This document shows, in pieces, positions 5,705 to 11,503 of a stretch of 15,529 nucleotides of DNA. The DNA comes from Streptosporangiaceae bacterium (lineage in GTDB: Bacteria > Actinomycetota > Actinomycetes > Streptosporangiales > Streptosporangiaceae), in contig JASHOI010000150.1 of the NCBI GenBank assembly GCA_030041195.1, forward strand, positions 1 to 15,529. The letters are read 5' to 3'. The notes under the pieces are model-generated. The model did no database searches, was not told where the DNA came from, and saw only the letters and a list, made by a program, of their open reading frames with translations. Made by a program: the position numbers and the translations under genes. The stretch's first letter is position 1. Each line of letters starts with the position of its first letter.

Positions 5705-6840
5705 GGATCCGGGTGCCCTTGAGAGCCCAGGTAGAACCTGCCCCGTCCAAGGAGCCCGTCCGGCTGCCGCCGGGCGTCGCGTCCGTTCTCGCGGTCCTGT
5801 CCTCCTCGGCCGTCGTCCTCGACAGCGAGGACCGGGTACTGCAGGCCAGCGCGGCGGCGCGGGCGTTCGGGCTGGTCAGCGGCGACCAGCTGCTGGTGCA
5901 GGAACTGATCGCGCTGGCCCGTCAGGTTCGCAGGGACGGCGAGATCCGCGAAGGCGAGCTGGACGTGTCGACCACCGGCGTGCACGCGCGAGTCACCAGC
6001 CTCGCGGTGCGGGCCGCCCCGCTGAACGCGGCCGTCGGCGGCGGCGGTCTGGTCCTGCTGCTGGTCGAGGACCAGACCGAGAGCCGCCGGGTGGAAGAGG
6101 TCCGGCGGGATTTTGTCGCCAACACCAGCCACGAGCTCAAGACCCCGGTCGGCGCGCTCGCGCTGCTCGCCGAGACGGTCGAGGACGCGGCCGACGATCC
6201 CGAGGCGGTGCGCCGGTTCGCCGGCCGGATGCGCCAGGAGGCCGCCCGGCTCACCAACCTGGTGCAGGACATGATCACGCTGTCCCGGATCCAGGCGGCC
6301 GAGCCGATCCCGGACCCGGTTCCGGTGCAGCTCGACTCCGTCGTGGCCGAGGCCATGGACCAGTGCCGGATGAAGGCAAGCGCCCGCGGGATCGAGCTCG
6401 CCCGGGTCGGCGATCACGGGCTGTCGGTCCCCGGTGACGAGGACCTGCTGGTTACCGCGCTGCGGAACCTGCTGGAGAACGCCGTCGCTTACAGCCCGGA
6501 CAAGACCCGGGTGGAGATCTCGACCAAACTGGCCGGCCGGGACACGGTCGAAATCAGCGTGGCCGACCAGGGGATCGGGATCCCCGAGCGGGACCTGGAA
6601 CGGATCTTCGAGCGGTTCTACCGCGTTGACCCTGCGCGGTCGCGTGCCACCGGCGGCACTGGCCTCGGCCTGGCCATCGTGAAGCACGTCACCGCTGCCC
6701 ATGCAGGAAAGGTGGAAGTGGTGAGTTCGGAGGGCGCGGGGTCGACGTTCACGCTGAGGCTCCCGCTCCGACCCGATGCCGTCCCCGTGAGACGGCACCG
6801 TACCGGCGATGGCGCTATTCGCCAGGAGGCAGTGAAGTGA
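5701..6840 (+). CDS. senX3: SenX3/PhoR-type sensor histidine kinase without membrane helices
   Basis: 379 aa. After a short Pro/basic N-terminus comes a PAS-like segment (about 28-123, VVLDSEDRVLQASAAARAF), then HisKA with the phosphorylated H144 in NTSHELKTPVGALALLAE, and a HATPase domain with N box (NLLENAVAYSP), G1 (VADQGIGIPERD), F box (IFERFYRVD) and G2 (GGTGLGLAIVKHV). The family partner, regX3, overlaps as GTGA. Known role of the family: phosphate-starvation sensing (SenX3-RegX3, PhoR-PhoP). Odd: mycobacterial SenX3 begins with transmembrane segments, and none are visible here or in any frame of the upstream 290 bp; a stop at 5647 closes the frame. It therefore appears soluble or peripherally attached. 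The start at 5701 is supported by the ATGA overlap with a short leader ORF. Confidence 0.9.
   Translation: MRIRVPLRAQVEPAPSKEPVRLPPGVASVLAVLSSSAVVLDSEDRVLQASAAARAFGLVSGDQLLVQELIALARQVRRDGEIREGELDVSTTGVHARVTSLAVRAAPLNAAVGGGGLVLLLVEDQTESRRVEEVRRDFVANTSHELKTPVGALALLAETVEDAADDPEAVRRFAGRMRQEAARLTNLVQDMITLSRIQAAEPIPDPVPVQLDSVVAEAMDQCRMKASARGIELARVGDHGLSVPGDEDLLVTALRNLLENAVAYSPDKTRVEISTKLAGRDTVEISVADQGIGIPERDLERIFERFYRVDPARSRATGGTGLGLAIVKHVTAAHAGKVEVVSSEGAGSTFTLRLPLRPDAVPVRRHRTGDGAIRQEAVK
6824..6829 (+). promoter_or_regulatory. ribosome binding site of regX3
   Basis: AGGAGG, 7 nt before the GTG at 6837. It lies within the last codons of senX3 and decides the GTG start over later candidates. Confidence 0.85.
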
Positions 6841-7523
6841 CACGCGTGCTCGTGGTCGAGGACGAGGAATCATTCAGCGACGCGATCTCGTACTTGCTGC
6901 GCAAGGAGGGTTTCGAGGTCGCGGTGTGCCCGACGGGCCCGGATGCGCTCGAGACCTTTGACCGGAGCGGGGCGGACCTGGTGCTGCTCGACCTCATGCT
7001 GCCCGGCCTGCCAGGCAGCGAGGTCTGCCGGACGCTGCGCGAGCGCTCCAACGTCCCGGTGATCATGCTGACCGCCAAGGACAGCGAGATCGACAAGGTC
7101 GTCGGCCTCGAGCTTGGCGCGGACGACTACGTCACCAAGCCGTTCTCCTCACGGGAGCTCGTCGCGCGGATGCGCGCGGTGCTCCGCCGCCGTGGCGACC
7201 AGGAGGAGCCCGCCTCCTGGATCATGGAATCCGGCCCGGTGCGAATGGACGTGGACCGGCACGTCGTCACCGTACGCAGCAACCAGGTCCAGCTTCCGCT
7301 CAAGGAGTTCGAGCTCCTCGAGGTCCTGCTCCGCAACGCCGGCCGGGTGCTGACCCGGATGCAGCTGATCGACCGGGTCTGGGGCGCCGACTACGTCGGG
7401 GACACCAAGACCCTGGACGTCCACGTCAAGCGGCTGCGCGCCAAGGTCGAGGCCGACCCGGCGAACCCGACGCACATCCTCACCGTGCGCGGGCTCGGCT
7501 ACAAGTTCGAGCCCACACCCTGA
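6837..7523 (+). CDS. regX3: RegX3/PhoP-type response regulator
   Basis: 228 aa OmpR-family regulator. The receiver domain (about 2-115) has the acidic pocket E8-D9, phospho-acceptor D52 in VLLDLMLPG, T79 in MLTAKD, and K101 in TKPF. The C-terminal winged helix (about 130-226) has VQLPLKEFELLEVLLRNAGR, the recognition part WGADYVGDTKTLDVHVKRLR and the wing ILTVRGLGYKFE. Start: GTG at 6837, overlapping the senX3 stop as GTGA and preceded by AGGAGG. It is the cognate regulator of the kinase upstream. Orthologues control phosphate acquisition genes and also respiratory or secretion genes in mycobacteria. The gene ends in a hairpin shared with the convergent lipoprotein gene. Confidence 0.95.
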   Translation: MTRVLVVEDEESFSDAISYLLRKEGFEVAVCPTGPDALETFDRSGADLVLLDLMLPGLPGSEVCRTLRERSNVPVIMLTAKDSEIDKVVGLELGADDYVTKPFSSRELVARMRAVLRRRGDQEEPASWIMESGPVRMDVDRHVVTVRSNQVQLPLKEFELLEVLLRNAGRVLTRMQLIDRVWGADYVGDTKTLDVHVKRLRAKVEADPANPTHILTVRGLGYKFEPTP

Positions 7524-7545
7524 CCCGCCGCCCCGGCGGCGGTCA
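7521..7545. terminator. bidirectional terminator containing both stop codons
   Basis: TGACC-CGCCGCC pairs with GGCGGCGGTCA across a CC centre, giving about 11 bp with a one-base bulge. The left arm starts with the regX3 TGA, and the right arm ends with the TCA that is the stop of the lipoprotein gene on the other strand. There is no T tract. Its position exactly between convergent genes supports termination from both sides. Confidence 0.65.
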
Positions 7546-8148
7546 GGACGAGGCGGTGGCCGACGGGCTGGCGCTGGCTGTCGCCTTTGCGGTCTTGTGC
7601 TTGGCCTTCGGCGTCGGGCTGGGGGTCGGGCTCGGCGGCGAGAACGTGGCGTAGTACTGCGCCCGCGGCATCACCGGAACCGTGATGCTCACGCTCGCCG
7701 CGTTCTGGAAATACAGCACCAGCCGGACGCTCGAGCCGCCGGTGAGCGGGCGGGTCAGGTCCTCGAGGACGACCTTGGGCGCCGGGCCGGTAAGCAAGAC
7801 GGCCCGCTGGCTGGCCAGGCTCACGCTGCCGCCGGGCAGCGTGACCGACTTCGCCGTTCCGGGCGCGGTGATGCTGATCAGCTTGTCCGGCGATCCGGTG
7901 TTGATCAGGGCCAGGAAGACGCCCGCCGAGCCGCCCACCCCGATCTTCGACCCGATCGGCGCGCCGAGCACGAACACGTTCCTGATCGCGATGTCGTCGT
8001 GCAGGGTGCCGGTGCCGTCGGTGGGCTGGTGAAACTCCTGGGTGGGGGCGTTGTTGCCTGCCTCACACCCGGCGAGCGCCGGGATCAGCGCGGCAATCGC
8101 CAGGACAAGCAGGCGGCGGCCAGCGGTCCTGCGGCTGCTCCGGATCAC
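7543..8148 (-). CDS. LpqE-like putative lipoprotein
   Basis: 201 aa. The basic N-terminus (MIRSSRRTAGRR) is followed by a hydrophobic stretch and a lipobox LAGC with the lipidated C28, so the protein should be exported and lipid-anchored. The mature part (about 45-165) is a beta-rich domain with repeated short strands (IRNVFVLG, AGVFLALINTGSPDKLISI, VRLVLYFQNAASVSITVPV), resembling the PCuAC/DUF461-type domain of mycobacterial LpqE. The characteristic copper-ligand Met/His set is not obvious, so metal binding is not claimed. The tail is a Pro/Ser/Thr/Lys/Ala low-complexity segment. Start: GTG at 8148 with GAGGAG 8 nt upstream. Context agrees: lpqE lies next to carD in M. tuberculosis. A weak GCCCG/CGGGC hairpin lies between it and the upstream CxC gene. 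Confidence 0.78.
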   Translation of the reverse strand: MIRSSRRTAGRRLLVLAIAALIPALAGCEAGNNAPTQEFHQPTDGTGTLHDDIAIRNVFVLGAPIGSKIGVGGSAGVFLALINTGSPDKLISITAPGTAKSVTLPGGSVSLASQRAVLLTGPAPKVVLEDLTRPLTGGSSVRLVLYFQNAASVSITVPVMPRAQYYATFSPPSPTPSPTPKAKHKTAKATASASPSATASS

Positions 8149-8269
8149 TGCGTGCTCTCCTCGTCTTGGTCAAGTGAGGCACTGTGGACGCCGACAAAGC
8201 GTAGTCGCCGCCGTGTTCAGGGTTGTCGCCGGCCCACGCCTGCGGTGCCATTTGCCGCCCGGACGGGCC

Positions 8270-9019
8270 TCAGTGCCCTGCGGCCCTGACCGCGGCGATC
8301 TCCTGCAGCCCGGTAGCGAGCTCCTTTTGCTGCGGCAGCTGGCGGATCACCGAGGCGACCGTGCCGTCCCGGCGCACCAGGATCGCGGTCAGTCCCTGCT
8401 GCCGGTACGTGATGCCGAGAACGTTGGTCGTGTCCTCCGCGATCCGGTCGCTGGCCTGCCCGGTTGCGGCGGCCAGCTGGCTGATTTCCGGCGTTACCGC
8501 CCCGGTACCGACGAAGTACACAACCACGCCCTCCCGGGCGGCCTGGCTGCGCAGCTGCCGCAGCGCCGACACGCAGTTGCAGCCCGGCGGAACCAGGGTC
8601 AGCACCGACGCCATCGCAGCCGTGACGTTGCGCAGCTGCACGGCCTTGCCGCCGATCACGACCGTCGCGGTAGGCAGCGGCCCGCCGATCTGCCCGGCAG
8701 CGGGGGTGTGCTTCGGAGCGCTCGTGGTCACGGTGGAGCGCGGCAGTTCCGGCACCCCGGCCTGGTCGGCGGCGAACATGATCAGCAGGGTGCTGGTCAG
8801 CAGGGCGAGCATGAGGCAGCCCGCCAGCAGCGGCAGCACCATGCCGTCCCTGGTCAGCGGGCCGCGCAGCCGGGTGACGCGCTGCTTGCGGCGCTGCGCG
8901 CGAACCTCACGCAGGTAGGCCTGCACGTCCCGATCGAGTTCTCGGGCATCGTCAGGAATCACGACGTCGATCGGTGGGAGGCCGAAGTCGTCCCGATCCG
9001 GGTCGCCGCCAGCGTTCAC
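8270..9019 (-). CDS. membrane-anchored thioredoxin-like protein with a C-x-C motif
   Basis: 249 aa from the GTG at 9019, chosen because GGAGGG lies 5 nt upstream; an ATG at 9070 is in frame but its AGGAG is only one base away. There is a charged cytoplasmic region (about 1-58), one helix (about 59-82), and an outside domain. The latter reads LVPPGCNCVSALRQLRSQA (C147 and C149), VVVYFVG, and later LTAILVRRDGTVASVI. This is the order of a thioredoxin-like fold (active-site helix, strand, then a strand plus DG hairpin). The usual CxxC is replaced by CNC, and the cis-Pro normally before the LTAILV strand is not seen. A role in envelope thiol/disulfide or redox chemistry is inferred; no named family is assigned. 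It is co-directional with the lipoprotein gene, 121 bp upstream of it. Confidence 0.7.
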   Translation of the reverse strand: MNAGGDPDRDDFGLPPIDVVIPDDARELDRDVQAYLREVRAQRRKQRVTRLRGPLTRDGMVLPLLAGCLMLALLTSTLLIMFAADQAGVPELPRSTVTTSAPKHTPAAGQIGGPLPTATVVIGGKAVQLRNVTAAMASVLTLVPPGCNCVSALRQLRSQAAREGVVVYFVGTGAVTPEISQLAAATGQASDRIAEDTTNVLGITYRQQGLTAILVRRDGTVASVIRQLPQQKELATGLQEIAAVRAAGH

Positions 9020-9179
9020 GCGCACCCTCCGGTATGACCGCACCTTTCTCTCAGTATGAGGCCCCGCCATGCTCCTGTAACCGCCCGGATGGCCCATACC
9101 GGAGAACTGCCCGTCCGCTGCAAGAGAACCGCCCGCCGGGTGCCGGAGATCCGCCGGTTCGGCCTTCCGGCCGGCCGGC

Positions 9180-9410
9180 AACCCGAGCCGCCCGACGCCC
9201 CCCGTGCCGCGCCCAGCCGGTCTGGCCGGACCGCCCGGACACGTCGCGGCCCAGGTCAGCCCCCATCTCTCCCCCCAGACCGCCGCCGCCTTCCCCCGCC
9301 TTCCCCCGCCCCGCCCCGCCCCCCGCCTCGCCCCGCCCGCCCACCGCCTTGCCCCCTGCCCGGGTACTCGCCCGCCTGCCCGCCGCCTCGCCCCCCGGCC
9401 CGAACAGTGT
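9180..9410. repeat. C-rich low-complexity tract with G-quadruplex potential on the minus strand
   Basis: A long pyrimidine/C-rich stretch inside the roughly 700-bp gap between the CxC gene and carD. It includes an exact tandem 10-mer TTCCCCCGCC (9291-9300 and 9301-9310) followed by CCGCCCCGCC and more C4-C6 runs. The minus strand therefore carries many G4-G6 runs spaced by 1-4 nt, enough for a G-quadruplex. Proline-rich reading frames here look like translated low complexity, not genes. Confidence 0.7.
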
Positions 9411-9434
9411 GGTGGGACCCTCGCTGTTGCTGTT

Positions 9435-9461
9435 ACGCGGTCGTGGTGCCCACGACCGCGT
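9435..9461. other. perfect 12-bp inverted repeat with a 3-nt loop
   Basis: ACGCGGTCGTGG-TGC-CCACGACCGCGT, the longest perfect dyad seen in the window. It lies 256 bp upstream of carD and on the far side of the C-rich tract from the CxC gene. It could be a terminator, an operator, or the hairpin of a small RNA. No clear gene ends immediately beside it. A T pair follows on the + strand, but there is no real T tract. Confidence 0.5.
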
Positions 9462-9681
9462 TGGGCCGCTGGCGCGCGCTGAAACAGGCCAGCCGGGCGG
9501 GCTTTCTGGGTGCCTGCGGCTCTTCCAGAGCAGCGCATAAGCCGCGGCCGCGGGCGATCAAGGCCGGCGGCTGGGCCCGACTCGCCAGGGCCGGTCGGGG
9601 CACCCGCAATTTGTGGCTCGTGAATTGAGCCATTGACCTGCGACTTTACTCTCAAGGACGGCTAATCGCCCGTCTTCGGCG

Positions 9682-9690
9682 TGGTAACAT
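9682..9690 (+). promoter_or_regulatory. extended -10 promoter of carD
   Basis: TGGTAACAT contains a TGN extension followed by TAACAT, ending 26 nt before the carD ATG. A clear -35 at normal spacing is missing (TTGACC at 9633-9638 is too far), which fits an extended -10 promoter. GAAGGGG at 9701-9707 serves as ribosome binding site. Confidence 0.5.
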
Positions 9691-9716
9691 AGCTTCAGCG
9701 GAAGGGGTACGTCCAC

Positions 9717-10199
9717 ATGTCTTTCAAGGTCGGCGACACAGTCGTCTACCCCCACCATGGGGCTGCTCGGATCGAAGAGATCGAGACCCGCTCGATCAAG
9801 GGTGAGGATAAAACCTACCTCGTGCTCAAGGTCGACAAGGGTGACCTGACTGTGCGTGTTCCTGCAGACAATGCCGAGCTTGTAGGCGTCAGGGACGTGG
9901 TCGGGCAGGAAGGTCTTGAGCGGGTGTTCGAGGTGCTGCGCGCCCCGTACACCGAGGAGCCCACGAACTGGTCCCGGCGGTACAAGGCCAACCTGGAGAA
10001 GCTCGCCTCGGGCGACGTGAACAAGGTCGCGGAGGTCGTCCGGGACCTGTGGCGCAGGGACCGGGAGCGTGGCCTGTCTGCCGGGGAGAAGCGCATGCTC
10101 GCCAAGGCCCGGCAGATCCTCGTCAGCGAGCTTGCCCTGGCCGAGAAGACCAACGAGGACAAGGCCGAGGCCCTGCTCGACGAGATCCTCGCGTCCTAA
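9717..10199 (+). CDS. carD: CarD-family RNA polymerase-binding transcription factor
   Basis: 160 aa, nearly collinear with mycobacterial CarD. The N-terminal Tudor-like domain (about 1-55, [19 protein letters not shown], with R25 and R47 at the positions known to contact the RNA polymerase beta subunit) is followed by a helical DNA-binding domain ([17 protein letters not shown], with W85 that wedges into the promoter bubble edge, and [32 protein letters not shown]). CarD stabilises open promoter complexes, notably at rRNA promoters, and is essential in mycobacteria. The start ATG has a GAAGGGG site 9 nt upstream and an extended -10 promoter. Downstream, ispF follows after 95 bp; ispD, which commonly lies between them, is absent here. 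Confidence 0.97.
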   Translation: MSFKVGDTVVYPHHGAARIEEIETRSIKGEDKTYLVLKVDKGDLTVRVPADNAELVGVRDVVGQEGLERVFEVLRAPYTEEPTNWSRRYKANLEKLASGDVNKVAEVVRDLWRRDRERGLSAGEKRMLAKARQILVSELALAEKTNEDKAEALLDEILAS

Positions 10200-10294
10200 C
10201 TTCGCCTGCCGCCGGCCGGAGAGTCCCAGGTGCATCCAGCGCCGAGGTCGGATAAGCAGGATTGCAGAGCCGACGCTCGATTTCCGGGATCGTC

Positions 10295-10783
10295 ATGCCA
10301 GGCGTATTTCCGCAGGTAGGCGTCGGTACGGACGTCCATCCGTTCGGTGACGACCGGCCTTTGTATCTCGCCGGGCTGCTCTGGCCCGGCGAGCCGGGTC
10401 TGGCCGGCCATTCGGACGGAGACGTCGCGGCGCACGCGGTCTGCGACGCCCTGCTCGCCGCGGCCGGGCTCGGCGACCTGGGTGCCCATTTCGGCACGTC
10501 GCGCCCGCGCTGGGCGGGCGCGCGGAGCATCGAGCTGCTGGCCGAGACCGCACGGCTGGTCAAGGACGCTGGGTTCACGGTCGGGAACGTGGCCGTTCAG
10601 GTGATCGGCAACCGTCCCCGGATCGCGGCTCGCCGGGACGAGGCGCAGCGCGCCCTGTCCGGCGCGCTCGGCGGCGCGCTCGTGAGCGTGTCGGGGACCA
10701 CCACCGACGGGCTCGGCCTGACCGGCCGGGGCGAGGGCATCGCCGCGATCGCGACCGCCCTCGTCCTGCCCGGCGCGACCTGA
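10295..10783 (+). CDS. ispF: 2-C-methyl-D-erythritol 2,4-cyclodiphosphate synthase IspF
   Basis: 162 aa. It converts CDP-methylerythritol-2-phosphate to the cyclic diphosphate in the non-mevalonate isoprenoid pathway, acting as a homotrimer with one zinc per active site. Zinc ligands D13 and H15 lie in GTDVHPFG, and H47 in [16 protein letters not shown]. The loop GLGDLGAHF and the C-terminal signature [19 protein letters not shown] are intact. Start: ATG at 10295. A TTG at 10262 would add 11 residues unlike the family and is rejected. No strong ribosome binding site is seen (CGGGA 7 nt upstream). The gene lies 95 bp after carD; the usual intervening ispD is missing. It converges on the tetR gene with a 42-bp gap and no strong terminator. 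Confidence 0.95.
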   Translation: MPGVFPQVGVGTDVHPFGDDRPLYLAGLLWPGEPGLAGHSDGDVAAHAVCDALLAAAGLGDLGAHFGTSRPRWAGARSIELLAETARLVKDAGFTVGNVAVQVIGNRPRIAARRDEAQRALSGALGGALVSVSGTTTDGLGLTGRGEGIAAIATALVLPGAT

Positions 10784-10825
10784 CCGCCGAAAACCAGTCA
10801 CGGCAACGATAAGCGCCGTCACGCA

Positions 10826-11404
10826 TCACAGGACTGCGGTGCCGGCCTCCAGGAAGCGCATGGCGGCGGTCACGGCCTCCTGGCGCTCGGGGCCCGGCTC
10901 GGTGTCGATGATCTCCATCGCGATCGCGGCTGCCGCGGCCGCGGCGATCCGGGGGCCGATGGCATCGGGATTGCCACCGGTCTCGTCTGCGATCATGCTG
11001 GCGCCCTCGCGGATCGCCGCGGTCATCCGCGCCGTGCGCAGCGCTCCCAGGTCGGGATTGGCCGCGAACATCCGGCGCGCGAGCCGGTACATTTCCCGGT
11101 CCGCCGGTTCGGTCTGGCTGGTCAGCAGCCACCGGCCGAAGACCTCGTGCAGGGTCTCACCGGGTGCCCGGCCGCGCAGTGCCGCGCTGAGATCCGCCAC
11201 CCCGTCGCTGAACCGGGACATCGCGATGTCCTGCTTGGCCGGGAAGTACATCGAGACGGTCCGCGGCGCGACCTCGGCCGCTTCGGCGATGTCGGCGACC
11301 GTGGTGGCGTCGTAGCCCCGCTCGGCGAACAGTTCGAAGGCCGCGCGGATGATCGCCGCCCGGCGGCGTGCCTTGCTGCGCTCCCGCAGCCCCACTTGTG
11401 CCAT
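10826..11404 (-). CDS. TetR-family transcriptional regulator
   Basis: 192 aa from the ATG at 11404. The N-terminal helix-turn-helix domain (about 8-58) reads RSKARRRAAIIRAAFELFAERGYDATTVADIAEAAEVAPRTVSMYFPAKQDI split across its helices, typical of TetR. The C-terminal ligand domain (about 65-192) is helical and not assignable to a ligand. An upstream ATG at 11419 overlaps a TATAGT -10 box, whose transcript would begin near 11404, so the shorter form is preferred and the mRNA is probably leaderless. It is divergent from the MFS gene, with 99 bp between the starts. Two TTGC...AGGCTGC..A sites in that gap are its likely operators, so it probably represses the exporter/CoA-transferase operon and perhaps itself. 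Confidence 0.92.
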   Translation of the reverse strand: MAQVGLRERSKARRRAAIIRAAFELFAERGYDATTVADIAEAAEVAPRTVSMYFPAKQDIAMSRFSDGVADLSAALRGRAPGETLHEVFGRWLLTSQTEPADREMYRLARRMFAANPDLGALRTARMTAAIREGASMIADETGGNPDAIGPRIAAAAAAAIAMEIIDTEPGPERQEAVTAAMRFLEAGTAVL

Positions 11405-11410
11405 GCGAGA

Positions 11411-11416
11411 ACTATA
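11411..11416 (-). promoter_or_regulatory. -10 box TATAGT of tetR
   Basis: Minus-strand TATAGT (5 of 6 to TATAAT) ends 6 nt before the ATG at 11404. This implies a leaderless transcript and excludes the upstream ATG at 11419 as the start on this transcript. Confidence 0.6.
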
Positions 11417-11431
11417 CATCAGGCGGCAATC

Positions 11432-11465
11432 TTGCAGAAGGCTGCAAATTTGCGTTAGGCTGCGA
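11432..11465. promoter_or_regulatory. tandem TetR operators over the MFS promoter
   Basis: Site 1 (11432-11447) is TTGCAG-AAGG-CTGCAA, a perfect 6-bp dyad. Site 2 (11450-11465) is TTGCGTTAGGCTGCGA, identical to site 1 at 12 of 16 positions and offset by 18 bp. A GCAAATTTGC palindrome (11444-11453) bridges them. A candidate MFS promoter lies exactly under them: TTGCAG (11432-11437), an 18-nt spacer, TAGGCT (11456-11461). Binding would block it. Confidence 0.6.
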
Positions 11466-11503
11466 CTAGAACCAGCCCGGCGGACTCGAAGGGACCCAGC
11501 ACC

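Noticed and set aside
9056..9628. 190-codon plus-strand proline-rich frame
   Set aside because: A direct translation of the C-rich tract; overlapping frames look equally open and proline-rich.
9433..9633. 66-codon minus-strand ORF between the CxC gene and carD
   Set aside because: Low-complexity Ala/Arg/Pro sequence, weak ribosome binding site at the wrong distance, and its end lies inside the 12-bp dyad; no helix or motif.
10262..10294. TTG start 11 codons upstream for ispF
   Set aside because: The added residues do not belong to the family, whose N-terminus starts just before the VGxGxDVH motif, and the AGGA before the TTG is too close.
11405..11419. Upstream ATG for the TetR gene
   Set aside because: It overlaps the TATAGT -10 box, so it could not be on the transcript from that promoter; the ATG at 11404 gives a typical TetR N-terminus.
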